64,000 bases of DNA from Sediminibacterium sp. GTDB taxonomy: Bacteria > Bacteroidota > Bacteroidia > Chitinophagales > Chitinophagaceae. Location: positions 62,001 through 126,000 of the forward strand of contig QYPL01000004.1 in the NCBI GenBank assembly GCA_007280515.1, in the 5' to 3' direction. Position numbers and translations under genes: made by a program. The notes under the pieces were generated by a model. It had not been told where the DNA came from, did not search any database, and was given only the letters and a program-made list of their open reading frames with translations. Below are positions 53,982 to 62,793 of the stretch, piece after piece (position 1 is the first letter of the stretch; each line of letters opens with the position of its first letter).

Positions 53982-55238
53982 ATGAACCTTATTCAAGCAA
54001 CTATTATTACTATCGGAGACGAGTTATTAATTGGTCAAGTAATTGATACAAATAGCGCCTTTATTGCGCAAGCACTATTTAAAATTGGCATACCTGTTAA
54101 CAGTCGAATTGCGGTGGGCGATAACAAAAAAGATATAATTAATGCCTTAGATACAGCTTCCCAAAAAAGTAAAATAATTATACTCACCGGCGGTCTTGGG
54201 CCTACAGCAGATGATATTACCAAACCCCTACTCAATGAATATTTTGGGGGCAAAATGGTTGTGCATCAACCTAGCCTTGACCATATCACTTATATTTTTG
54301 AGACCATCCATAAAAGACCCATGATTGAGCGAAACCGAAAGCAAGCCGAAGTGCCTGATGTTTGCGAAGTTTTATTCAATGAAAAAGGAACTGCTCCTGG
54401 AATGTTATTTAAAAAAGAAGGTGTTTATTATTTCTCTTTACCCGGTGTGCCACACGAGATGAGATGGCTAACCGAAAATCAAGTGATACCAGTTATACAA
54501 AAATCATTTACCACCAATTTTATTGCGCATAAAACTCTTTTAACGGCAGGTATTGGAGAATCCTTTTTAGCAGAACATATTGCCCATTTTGAAAAGGCCT
54601 TACCTGCAAATATTAAACTTGCCTACCTACCCAATATAGGTATGGTTCGTCTTAGATTAACTGGGTCTGGTCAAGATGAAAAAGTACTAGCAAAAGAAGT
54701 GAATGCTCAATTCGAGGCTTTGAAAGAGGCCGTTAAAGAATATTTAGTGACCGACGCTGATGAAACCATGGAAATAGTGGTGGCTAATTTATTAAAACAA
54801 AGAAAGCAAACAGTGTCCACTGCCGAAAGCTGCACAGGTGGTTATATTGGCCATTTATTATCCAAAAATGCAGGCTCTTCTCAGTTTTATACAGGAGGCA
54901 TTATCAGTTATGATAATCGAATCAAAACAGAGTTTTTAGATGTTCCTACTGAAATCTTACTAACAGTGGGAGCAGTAAGTAAAGAAGCGGTAGAACAAAT
55001 GGCCTTAGCGGTTAGAAAAAAAATGAATACAGATTATGCTATTTCGGTGAGTGGTATAATGGGGCCGAGTGGCCAAACCGATGAAAAGCCATTGGGAATG
55101 GTTTGGGTGGGTGTGGCAAGTAAAGAAAAAGTAGTTTCTAAAGTATTTTATCTAAGGTTTGACAGGTTAAGGAATATAGAAGTAACGGCTAATCAGGCTA
55201 TAAATTTACTTAGGTTATTAATAATCAATAAGATTTAG
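53982..55238 (+). CDS. cinA: CinA-like protein (nicotinamide-nucleotide amidohydrolase)
   Basis: 418 residues, the full two-domain form. N-terminal MoCF domain: TIGDELLIGQVIDTNS and LTGGLGPTADDITKP. C-terminal PncC-type deamidase: TAESCTGGYIGHLLSKNAGSS and VSGIMGPSGQTDEKPLG. It hydrolyses NMN to nicotinic acid mononucleotide and ADP-ribose pyrophosphate bonds; the competence role is lineage-specific. Confidence 0.92.
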   Translation: MNLIQATIITIGDELLIGQVIDTNSAFIAQALFKIGIPVNSRIAVGDNKKDIINALDTASQKSKIIILTGGLGPTADDITKPLLNEYFGGKMVVHQPSLDHITYIFETIHKRPMIERNRKQAEVPDVCEVLFNEKGTAPGMLFKKEGVYYFSLPGVPHEMRWLTENQVIPVIQKSFTTNFIAHKTLLTAGIGESFLAEHIAHFEKALPANIKLAYLPNIGMVRLRLTGSGQDEKVLAKEVNAQFEALKEAVKEYLVTDADETMEIVVANLLKQRKQTVSTAESCTGGYIGHLLSKNAGSSQFYTGGIISYDNRIKTEFLDVPTEILLTVGAVSKEAVEQMALAVRKKMNTDYAISVSGIMGPSGQTDEKPLGMVWVGVASKEKVVSKVFYLRFDRLRNIEVTANQAINLLRLLIINKI

Positions 55239-55241
55239 TCT

Positions 55242-55249
55242 TATTTTTG
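55242..55249 (+). promoter_or_regulatory. -7 element TATTTTTG of the E2 gene
   Basis: Exact TAnnTTTG, 15 bases before the ATG at 55265. It overlaps an in-frame upstream start at 55247 and so excludes it. Confidence 0.65.
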
Positions 55250-55264
55250 CTAAAATTAACTCAT

Positions 55265-56761
55265 ATGCCAATTGTGGATCTAGTTTTACCTAAGTTGGGT
55301 GAAAGTATCATGGAGGCGACCATTTTAAAATGGCACAAAAAAGTAGGTGATACTATTCAACTAGATGAAACACTATTGGATATTGCTACCGATAAGGTAG
55401 ATAGCGAGATTCCTTCCACAACAGAAGGTACCATTACAGAAATATTATTTGAAGTCAATAGCGTCGTTCCTATTGGAACAGTTATAGCAAGAATTAGCAA
55501 CACTAAGAGTGCTGCTGCTCCTATTTCAGAAAAGATAATAGTTCCTATTACAGAAAATATAGTAGCACCCAAAATTGAAAGCATTGTAACTAATGAACCT
55601 AAGGTTAATGTAGAGGTCCCTTTTGTACCAGCAGTCACTATTCAAAAAGAAATTATAGTAGATAACAAGGTTAAAGCAAATCCAATTGTAGAAGCTAAGT
55701 TTTATTCCCCCTTGGTTTTAAATATTGCTCAAAATGAAGGTGTGGGCATGGATGAATTACAGCATATTAATGGTACAGGAACCAATGGAAGAATTACCAA
55801 GAAAGATATTTTAGATTTTATTGCGCGCAAAAAATTGGGTATTCACTTACCAAATCCAATTTTAAGCGAGGAAATTAAAATTGAAGAATTTAAAGTTCAG
55901 GAAATTATAAAAGAGCCAACAGTAAACGAACCTGCTACAAGACCCTTACTCAATAAGCCATTAGATGTATACGAAAATACAAGTTCTAATTTCTCTACTT
56001 CTTCCAAACTAGCTAATCCTAATGAGGTTATTGTGACAGGAGCCACTGAAATTATTGAAATGGATCGAATGCGTAAGCTCATTGCGAAGCATATGGTGGA
56101 TAGTGTTCAAACTAGCCCGCATGTAACTTCTTTTGTGGAAGTGGATGTAACCAATATGGTTGTATGGAGAGATAAAGTAAAAGAATTATTTGAAAGAAGA
56201 GAAGGCACCAAGATTACTTATACCCCTATGTTCTTAGAATCTATTGCTACTGTGCTTGAGCAATTCCCAATGGTTAATTGTAGTTTAGAAGGCGATCAAA
56301 TTATTCTTAAAAAAGATATAAATATTGGAATGGCCACTGCCCTACCAACAGGTAATTTAATTGTGCCGGTTATTAAAGGAGCCAACCAATTAAGTATTGT
56401 AGGTATCACAAAGGCTGTTAATAATTTAGCACAAGCTGCTAGAAATGGTCAATTAAAACCAACCGATACACAAGGGGGTACTTTCACTGTTACCAATGTA
56501 GGTTCTTTCGGAAGTATTATGGGTACCCCTATTATTAATCAACCTCAAGTAGCTATTCTAGCATTAGGCGCTATTAAAAAAAGAGCCGTGGTGGTAGAAA
56601 CACCATCTGGCGATGCTATACTAGTGCGTCATATGATGTTTATTAGCATGAGCTATGATCACCGAATTGTGGATGGAGCCATGGGTTCCAAATTCTTATC
56701 CGCTGTGGGTAAAGAAATTGAAAATTGGGATCCCAATAGACAGTGGTTTCAATACGTTTAA
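55265..56761 (+). CDS. 2-oxo acid dehydrogenase E2 (dihydrolipoamide acyltransferase), likely branched-chain type
   Basis: 498 residues from ATG 55265. One lipoyl domain with K44 in ATDKVDSEIP; a linker rich in Pro, Glu and Ile; a peripheral-subunit-binding domain (about 140-185, NEGVGMDELQHINGTGTNG); and the catalytic domain with MSYDHRIVDGAMG at the C-terminal end. The LPKLGESI start is typical of branched-chain or 2-oxoglutarate E2 rather than pyruvate E2. The stop overlaps the stop of the S9 fragment by four bases. Confidence 0.88.
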   Translation: MPIVDLVLPKLGESIMEATILKWHKKVGDTIQLDETLLDIATDKVDSEIPSTTEGTITEILFEVNSVVPIGTVIARISNTKSAAAPISEKIIVPITENIVAPKIESIVTNEPKVNVEVPFVPAVTIQKEIIVDNKVKANPIVEAKFYSPLVLNIAQNEGVGMDELQHINGTGTNGRITKKDILDFIARKKLGIHLPNPILSEEIKIEEFKVQEIIKEPTVNEPATRPLLNKPLDVYENTSSNFSTSSKLANPNEVIVTGATEIIEMDRMRKLIAKHMVDSVQTSPHVTSFVEVDVTNMVVWRDKVKELFERREGTKITYTPMFLESIATVLEQFPMVNCSLEGDQIILKKDINIGMATALPTGNLIVPVIKGANQLSIVGITKAVNNLAQAARNGQLKPTDTQGGTFTVTNVGSFGSIMGTPIINQPQVAILALGAIKKRAVVVETPSGDAILVRHMMFISMSYDHRIVDGAMGSKFLSAVGKEIENWDPNRQWFQYV

Positions 56762-57324
56762 TAATTCAAACCCCAGGTTCTTCCTTTCATTACAGCAGGC
56801 ACCCCTTTAGATAACCATTCTGGCATCGGAGCACCTTTTAAATAACTATCAAAGAATTGTTGTTCTCTTATTTGAATATCTTTTCTATTTCTACGCTCTA
56901 CTAAATTATGGGCTTCGTTATTATACACTAATAACCAAACCTTTTTATTCAAGCGCTTCATATCACTATACATTTCAATACCTTGATACCAAGGCACTGC
57001 ATCGTCAGCGTCATTACTCATAATCACTAAAGGTGTTTTAATATTAGGCAAAGAGAATAATGGAGAGTTCTTAATATATAAATCGGGTCTTTCCCATAAG
57101 CTTGCGCCTAGTCTTGTTTGTGATTTTTCATATTGGAATTGACGACTAATACCCGGGCCCCAACGAATACCAGAATAAGCACTCGTCATATTCACCACAG
57201 GCGCTCCTGCCCAAGCTGCAGCATATAAATTAGTTTTTGTAATCAAATAAGCAATTTGATAGCCACCCCAGCTTTGTCCTTGTAAGCCTACCTTGGTGCT
57301 ATCCACAAAACCTTTTTGTATCAT
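56758..57324 (-). pseudogene. Prolyl oligopeptidase family S9, 5'-truncated catalytic-domain remnant
   Basis: 188 residues, only the C-terminal part of an S9 alpha/beta-hydrolase. The whole catalytic triad remains: S18 (LQGQSWGGY), D107 (NDADDAVPW) and H139 (NEAHNL). Homology begins exactly at the first codon of the surviving frame, and two stop codons lie directly upstream in frame. About 500-700 residues of propeller and linker expected for an S9 peptidase are missing. The remaining frame has no internal stop or shift, so the loss is recent or an assembly error. Confidence 0.85.
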
Positions 57325-57706
57325 GGCTTATCAAGGCGGGGCGCCTTATACCCCATATGATAATAACTTAAGTAAATTAAATTTTGCCACCTTAGGCACA
57401 GGCATATTTGACTACTCTAAATTAAACACCCTACGCAATAGACCCTTTCAATCAAGTGATTTAAGAATAGATAAAAAATATAATTATAAAAAATCGACAT
57501 TTGATTTTTATATAGATATTACAAATTGGTATGGGGCTAAAACCGTATCTCCTCCCTATTATATATTTTCTTATGAGGCAAATGGAAATTTTAAAACAAC
57601 AGATGGTTTAGCGCTTAAAAAAGATGGATCTAACGCCATACCTTCTTTATACGAAAACAATACCATTTTTGTTACACCAACAGTAGGCTTTATTTTTGAG
57701 TTCTAA
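57325..57706 (+). pseudogene. TonB-dependent receptor, C-terminal remnant
   Basis: About 126 residues. The frame opens with YQGGAPYTPYD and contains DLRIDKKYNYKKSTFDFYID, ITNWYGAK and ends NTIFVTPTVGFIFEF, the closing strands of a SusC/CirA-like barrel. All N-terminal signal, plug and most barrel strands are absent. The homology starts at the point where the opposite S9 remnant stops, so the two genes share one breakpoint. Confidence 0.8.
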
Positions 57707-57745
57707 TTATTGTCTAAGTAAATTTTAATTGCGCCTTAATCAAAT

Positions 57746-58642
57746 TTAGGTTTGGTGAATGCGGTGCTGTTTCACCACCCTTCTCATTTGTATAATTACA
57801 GATAGCATTATACATGCAATACCTGTGTAAAAACTAAGTCCTAATTGTTTTTGTTCTTTAAAAAGGATAAAGGCTAAAATAATACCATATACCGGCTCTA
57901 AGTTTAATGTTACATTCAATGTAAAGGCGCTGATATGTTTTAAAGAAGAAAGCATAAGATGTGTTGACCATACAGTACAGCCTATGGCTAATATTGATAA
58001 CCAAAACCAGTCCATAGAGGTTGGTATTAAACCTATAGGATTAAAGCCTGTATTATATCCTAGCAATAATACCAAAGGTAGTAAAAATAATAAGCCCCCT
58101 GTCATTTCATAGGATTGAATGGTCTGTACATCAATATGACTAGTAAATTGTTTATTAATGATAGAAAAAATGGCTGCAAAAAATGCAGAACATAATCCTA
58201 CAATAATTCCAAGTCTAAACTGAGTATCAAAATGAAAAATGAGTAATATGCCTAATAAACTTAATAGTCCTATCAGTATTTCATTAAATTGAAATTTAGT
58301 ATGTTTCCATAATGGTTCTAAAAATGAACTAAACAAACTAGTACTAGAAAAACATACTAAGGCAATAGATACATTGGCTAGTTTAATACTTTGGTAAAAA
58401 CAAACCCAATGAAGTGCAATAATAGCACCTGTGCCTAGCAAGGAAAGTTTAGTTTTAAGATTATACGAATGAATGTTTTTTCTAAATAAAGCCAATACCC
58501 ATAACACAATAACGGTAAGTAGTATTCGATAGAATACTAAAACTAAGCCATTGAGCTTAATTAAAAAACCTAAGGAACCAGTTAGTCCCGCTAAAAAAAC
58601 GAAAATATGTAATTGTAATAAGGCCTTCTTAAAAGTTGACAC
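57746..58642 (-). CDS. EamA family drug/metabolite transporter
   Basis: 298 residues with ten membrane helices in two EamA repeats (VFLAGLTGSLGFLI at the start, SHLMLSSLKHISAFTLNVTLNLEPVYG near the end). The 5' end overlaps the mannosyltransferase-like gene by 14 bases, so they share a transcript. The substrate is unknown. Confidence 0.87.
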   Translation of the reverse strand: MSTFKKALLQLHIFVFLAGLTGSLGFLIKLNGLVLVFYRILLTVIVLWVLALFRKNIHSYNLKTKLSLLGTGAIIALHWVCFYQSIKLANVSIALVCFSSTSLFSSFLEPLWKHTKFQFNEILIGLLSLLGILLIFHFDTQFRLGIIVGLCSAFFAAIFSIINKQFTSHIDVQTIQSYEMTGGLLFLLPLVLLLGYNTGFNPIGLIPTSMDWFWLSILAIGCTVWSTHLMLSSLKHISAFTLNVTLNLEPVYGIILAFILFKEQKQLGLSFYTGIACIMLSVIIQMRRVVKQHRIHQT

Positions 58643-59384
58643 GAATACGCTTTATCATTTTAATAAAACTTCCAGTGGTTGACTGCCACTGCATATTTAA
58701 TACACCTAACATCGCTTCTTTAATAATACCCTTGGACATTTTACTATTACCAATTTTACGATCGACAAATGTAATAGGCACTTCTTTAATCTTATAGCCT
58801 AATTTCCATGCTGCAAATTTCATTTCAATTTGAAATGCATATCCAATAAATTGAATGGAGTCCAAATTAATATCGGCTAGTACTTTGTTCTTATAACAAA
58901 TAAAACCAGCTGTAGGGTCCTTTATAGGCATGCCCGTAATTAATCTTGTATATGCCGAACCTCCAATACTATAAATTCTTCTATCTAATGGCCAGTTTTC
59001 TGTTTCACCCCCTTTTACATATCTACTTCCAATAGAAACATCTGCTCCTATTTCTTCACAAGCAGCTAATAATCGGTCTAAATCATTGGGATTATGGGAA
59101 AAATCAGCATCCATCTCAAATATATAATCGTAATTTTTTTCTAAAGCCCATTTAAAACCTTCTATATAGGCAGTACCTAAACCTAGCTTGCCATGTCGTT
59201 TTAAAATAAATAATCGTTCTATGAATTTTCCCATTAAAGATCCTACAATATCCGCTGTTCCATCGGGTGAATTATCGTCTATGATTAGGACATGATAATC
59301 TGAAGAGAGTCCAAGTACTGCATGTAAAATAGCAGAGATGTTCTCTTTTTCATTGTAAGTTGGTATTAAGACTATTTTTTTCAC
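58629..59384 (-). CDS. Polyprenol-monophosphate mannose synthase-like GT2
   Basis: 251 residues from GTG 59384 (VKKIVLIPTYNEKENI); a TTG at 59429 would add 15 residues without homology. GT-A motifs: IDDNSPDGTADIV, EMDADFSHNPNDL, and SRYVKGGETENWP. The C-terminal part ends SKMSKGIIKEAMLGVLN, as in DPM1 without membrane helices. It makes polyprenyl-phosphate mannose or a similar donor for envelope glycosylation. Confidence 0.87.
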   Translation of the reverse strand: MKKIVLIPTYNEKENISAILHAVLGLSSDYHVLIIDDNSPDGTADIVGSLMGKFIERLFILKRHGKLGLGTAYIEGFKWALEKNYDYIFEMDADFSHNPNDLDRLLAACEEIGADVSIGSRYVKGGETENWPLDRRIYSIGGSAYTRLITGMPIKDPTAGFICYKNKVLADINLDSIQFIGYAFQIEMKFAAWKLGYKIKEVPITFVDRKIGNSKMSKGIIKEAMLGVLNMQWQSTTGSFIKMIKRIRVNF

Positions 59385-59440
59385 TATAAAACTGGGGGCT
59401 GTTCGTATAAAAATACGAAAAAAAGGCAAAAAACTAATTC

Positions 59441-60208
59441 CTACTTATGCAGAATGGACTTATTGAGAATTTCAGTCAATTTTTGCTTGGTATGAAGGGC
59501 AAAATCGCCTTTCATCATCCAATCATAGTATTGCGGTTCCTCCTTAAGTACTTGAATAACAGGCTTGCCCTTGTGTTTACCAAAATTAAAAACTTCTACC
59601 CCATTTTCAAATACAAAACGGCGTGCAAAATCAATAATTTGATCTTCTCCCGTAAATTTAACAATAGATTCTACTGAATTTCCAATTTGAGGGTATTTCT
59701 CAAGCTGTGCTTCTAAAATTTCCCAAGTAGCAGTAGCATCCACTTCAGCACTATGGGCATCTTCCAAATTTTTATTACAATAAAATTTATAGGCAGCTGT
59801 TAAGGTTCTTTGCTCCATCATATGAAACACTTTCTGCACATCTAATAATTTTCTGTTTTCAATATCGGCGCTAATACCCGCTCTTAAAAATTCTTCATTT
59901 AACATGGGAATATCAAATCTATTGCTATTATAGCCTGCTAAATCTGAAGCTTCAATAAACTGTTTTACTTCATTCGCTATTTGCTTGAAACTGGGTGCGT
60001 CTTTCAGCATCTCATCAGATATACCATGCACATCAGATGCAGCCTTCGGAATAGGCATTTCTGGGTTCACTAACTTTCTTTTTACTTGCTTAGTTCCATC
60101 AGGCATAATTTTTACAATAGCAATTTCTACAATTCTATCGGTACTTACATTAATGCCTGTAGTTTCTAAATCAATAAAACAAATAGCCCTGTTAAGTTGT
60201 AAACGCAT
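59441..60208 (-). CDS. 3'-5' exonuclease, DnaQ/RNase T fold, with DUF3820-like tail
   Basis: 255 residues. Exonuclease motifs: I FIDLETTGINV (D, E), II NSNRFDIPML (D), III HSAEVDATATWE (H..D). The C-terminal ~60 residues (NFGKHKGKPVIQVLKEEPQYYDWMM) match the DUF3820 family found after such exonucleases. It may act in proofreading or RNA/DNA trimming; no polymerase gene is adjacent. Confidence 0.88.
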   Translation of the reverse strand: MRLQLNRAICFIDLETTGINVSTDRIVEIAIVKIMPDGTKQVKRKLVNPEMPIPKAASDVHGISDEMLKDAPSFKQIANEVKQFIEASDLAGYNSNRFDIPMLNEEFLRAGISADIENRKLLDVQKVFHMMEQRTLTAAYKFYCNKNLEDAHSAEVDATATWEILEAQLEKYPQIGNSVESIVKFTGEDQIIDFARRFVFENGVEVFNFGKHKGKPVIQVLKEEPQYYDWMMKGDFALHTKQKLTEILNKSILHK

Positions 60209-60290
60209 ATAATTTATTATAAGTGTAAAGTTAGTTAATCTTACTAACTAAAATCATGATTAGATATTTATTTAGTTCCCATTTAATGCT

Positions 60291-60298
60291 TAAATTTG
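60291..60298 (+). promoter_or_regulatory. -7 element TAAATTTG of ytxJ
   Basis: Exact TAnnTTTG, 18 bases before the ATG at 60317, overlapping an in-frame upstream start (60296). Confidence 0.62.
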
Positions 60299-60316
60299 CT
60301 ACCAAACTTAGACCTT

Positions 60317-60652
60317 ATGCAATGGAATCCCATAGTTGATAGCAAGCAGATTGAAGCCATAAAAGCTGCCTCTTTTAACAAACCTCAATTGATTTTAAAA
60401 CATAGTACCACTTGTAGTATAAGTAAAATGGCTCTTGCTAGATTAGAAAGAGCAGCTACGCCTAATAATGTAGATTTTCACTTTTTAGACTTATTAAATT
60501 ATAGAAATATTTCAAAAGAAATTGCCGAAAGCTTTGATGTGTCCCACGAATCACCGCAGGTATTGTTAATTAAAAATGGCTATTGTGTTTACGACGAAAG
60601 TCATGGAGGCATTCAAATGGAAGAAATAGAAGAACAGGCAGTTCAAGCTTAA
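60317..60652 (+). CDS. ytxJ: YtxJ-type bacillithiol system redox protein
   Basis: 111 residues from ATG 60317. Thioredoxin-like YtxJ family with the single redox Cys C33 in HSTTCSISK; the second CXXC Cys is absent, as is normal. PQVLLIKNGYCVYDESHGGI is the cis-Pro region. It is thought to debacillithiolate proteins. Its presence implies bacillithiol or a similar thiol in this organism; no bshA/B/C gene is in the window. Confidence 0.85.
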   Translation: MQWNPIVDSKQIEAIKAASFNKPQLILKHSTTCSISKMALARLERAATPNNVDFHFLDLLNYRNISKEIAESFDVSHESPQVLLIKNGYCVYDESHGGIQMEEIEEQAVQA

Positions 60653-60658
60653 TAAATT

Positions 60659-61840
60659 TTATACAAGCTCAATCACCATCGCAGAAGCACCACCACCTCC
60701 ATTACATATAGCGGCTGCCCCATATTTTGCTTTATTCTTTTTAAGAATATGAATTAAGCTTACCATAATTCTGGCTCCACTACATCCCAGTGGATGACCT
60801 AATGCCACTGCACCACCATGTACATTTACTTTACTAGCATCTATTTTTAAAATTTCTGTATTCACAATACCCACTACTGAGAAGGCTTCGTTAAATTCAA
60901 AAAATTGAATATCGTTTATTGTTAAATTAGCTTTCTTTAATGCTTTTGGCATTGCTAGTGAAGGTGAAGTCGTAAACCATTTTGGATCTTGTTCTGCATC
61001 GGCAAAACTTTTTATAATAGCAATGGGCTTTATACCTAATTCATTTGCTTTAGCCGCACTCATTAAAACAACGGCAGCTGCTCCATCATTCATAGTGCTT
61101 GCATTGGCTGCTGTAACGGTTCCATCCTTACTAAAGGCTGAATTTAATTGAGGTAGTTTATCAAAATTTACTTTTGAAGGCTCTTCATCTTTATCTATAA
61201 TAATGGAGGATCCCTTTTTTTGTGAAATTTCAACAGGCACAATCTCATCTTTAAACCAACCATTTTCAATAGCAGCTTGCGCTTTTTTATAACTATTCAC
61301 CGCAAAAGCGTCTTGCGCTTCTCTACTTACACTGTATTTTGTGGCACAGGCATCTGCAAAATTACCCATGGCTACTTTATCGTATACATCTACTAAGCCG
61401 TCTTTTGCTAAACCATCTTGCATTACTGTATCACCGTATTTATTACCCCATCTTTGGGTGGTATTATAAAAAGGGACATTACTCATGCTTTCCATTCCAC
61501 CTGCTATAATTACATCGGCATCGCCTAACATAATATTTTGAGCAGCAATGGCAATTGACTTCATTCCACTAGCACATACTTTATTAATAGTGGTGCAAAT
61601 AACTTTATCGGGAAGCCCCGCCGCTTTAGCAGCCTGTCTTGCTGGCGCTTGACCCAATCCAGCTTGAATAACAGAGCCCATAATTACTTCATCGATTAAA
61701 TCTTTAGATAGTCCTGCTTTCTCTAATGCTCCTTTAATAGCTATGCCTCCTAAATTGGTTGCAGAAATACTACTAAGACAACCCCCAAAAGAGCCAATGG
61801 GTGTTCTTACTGCGGCCACGATATAGACTTCCTTATTCAT
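60659..61840 (-). CDS. Acetyl-CoA C-acetyltransferase (thiolase)
   Basis: 393 residues, normal length. Active-site C89 (NKVCASGMKS), H349 (GHPLGCSGA) and C379 (CNGGGGAS), all in place. It condenses two acetyl-CoA to acetoacetyl-CoA or cleaves it in beta-oxidation. It lies 56 bases after the cvfB-like gene and ends six bases from the convergent ytxJ. Confidence 0.94.
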   Translation of the reverse strand: MNKEVYIVAAVRTPIGSFGGCLSSISATNLGGIAIKGALEKAGLSKDLIDEVIMGSVIQAGLGQAPARQAAKAAGLPDKVICTTINKVCASGMKSIAIAAQNIMLGDADVIIAGGMESMSNVPFYNTTQRWGNKYGDTVMQDGLAKDGLVDVYDKVAMGNFADACATKYSVSREAQDAFAVNSYKKAQAAIENGWFKDEIVPVEISQKKGSSIIIDKDEEPSKVNFDKLPQLNSAFSKDGTVTAANASTMNDGAAAVVLMSAAKANELGIKPIAIIKSFADAEQDPKWFTTSPSLAMPKALKKANLTINDIQFFEFNEAFSVVGIVNTEILKIDASKVNVHGGAVALGHPLGCSGARIMVSLIHILKKNKAKYGAAAICNGGGGASAMVIELV

Positions 61841-61896
61841 ACTTAAAAGTTTAATTCTATTATCTAATGCATCCTATATAATATATGTAAATACAT

Positions 61897-62778
61897 TTAT
61901 GAAGTGGGTAATACTTCATTTGGAGCATCTACAGTAATCTCTGGAATTAAATGTATCCCATCCTCTTCAATACTTATTAATTTTAATTTATACAAGATCC
62001 CTACATTCATTTTAAAGGCTTTTTTACTCATGCCAAAAAATGCATAAATATCGTCAGGGGCTGATTTGTCATGGTAAGGCAAGAAACCTTTATGTGATTT
62101 TAGCAAACTCATAATTTTTTGATTGTCATCGGCTAACTTTTCGCCCCCTTGTTTACCTAATCCAATATCTAATTTATTGTCTTCTCTAATTTTCTTTACA
62201 AAGGCTTCATCAATAAGTTGACCAATATGTAAATGCGTAAATACTTCGTTTTTATATACTAAACCTTGGTGCACTTGATTCACAATGACTACATACCCAA
62301 TTTCTGATTCTCTATATACTTGTATTTTAACTTTTTCGCCCTCTTTAACGGTTAAATGGTCGTTGCTAATTTGTTTGTCAATTTTTTCCGTTGCAGCTAC
62401 TCTTCCAGTTTGTGCGTCAATATATAGTTTCACTAAATACTTACCCCCCAAACGCATAGTGGATAGTTGTTGAGAGACAGGTACAAAAACATCTTTCATT
62501 AAACCCCAATCTAAAAAAGCACCTTGTGAAGTTACTTCTACTACTTTTAAAGCAGCAATATCCCCTACTACTGCAAAAGGTTCTTGGGTAGTGGCAATTA
62601 GCCTGTTATCAGAGTCGTGGTAAACAAATACACTAATGGTATCTCCTATTTGTAAGCCTGAAGGCACAAAACGTTTTGGAAGTAAAATACCTTCCCCACC
62701 ATCATCCATATAAAAACCAAAATCAACTTTTCGGTCTACACGCATCAAATTAAACTGACCTACATTTATGGTTGACAT
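61897..62778 (-). CDS. CvfB family S1-like RNA-binding protein
   Basis: 293 residues. S1-type domains in the N-terminal two thirds: GDIAALKVVEVTSQGAFLDWG, EKVKIQVYRESEIGYVVIVN and YKNEVFTHLHIGQ; the C-terminus is the winged-helix-like end (HKGFLPYHDKSAPDDIYAFFGMSKKAFK). CvfB is an RNA-binding regulator of virulence or stress genes in staphylococci. It starts 15 bases after parC. Confidence 0.85.
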   Translation of the reverse strand: MSTINVGQFNLMRVDRKVDFGFYMDDGGEGILLPKRFVPSGLQIGDTISVFVYHDSDNRLIATTQEPFAVVGDIAALKVVEVTSQGAFLDWGLMKDVFVPVSQQLSTMRLGGKYLVKLYIDAQTGRVAATEKIDKQISNDHLTVKEGEKVKIQVYRESEIGYVVIVNQVHQGLVYKNEVFTHLHIGQLIDEAFVKKIREDNKLDIGLGKQGGEKLADDNQKIMSLLKSHKGFLPYHDKSAPDDIYAFFGMSKKAFKMNVGILYKLKLISIEEDGIHLIPEITVDAPNEVLPTS

Positions 62779-62793
62779 GATTTCTATTTTTAA

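Noticed and set aside
57290-57345. Insertion-sequence or integron junction at the S9/receptor breakpoint
   Set aside because: No transposase, terminal inverted repeat, target duplication or tRNA is seen. A deletion explains the orientation of both remnants.
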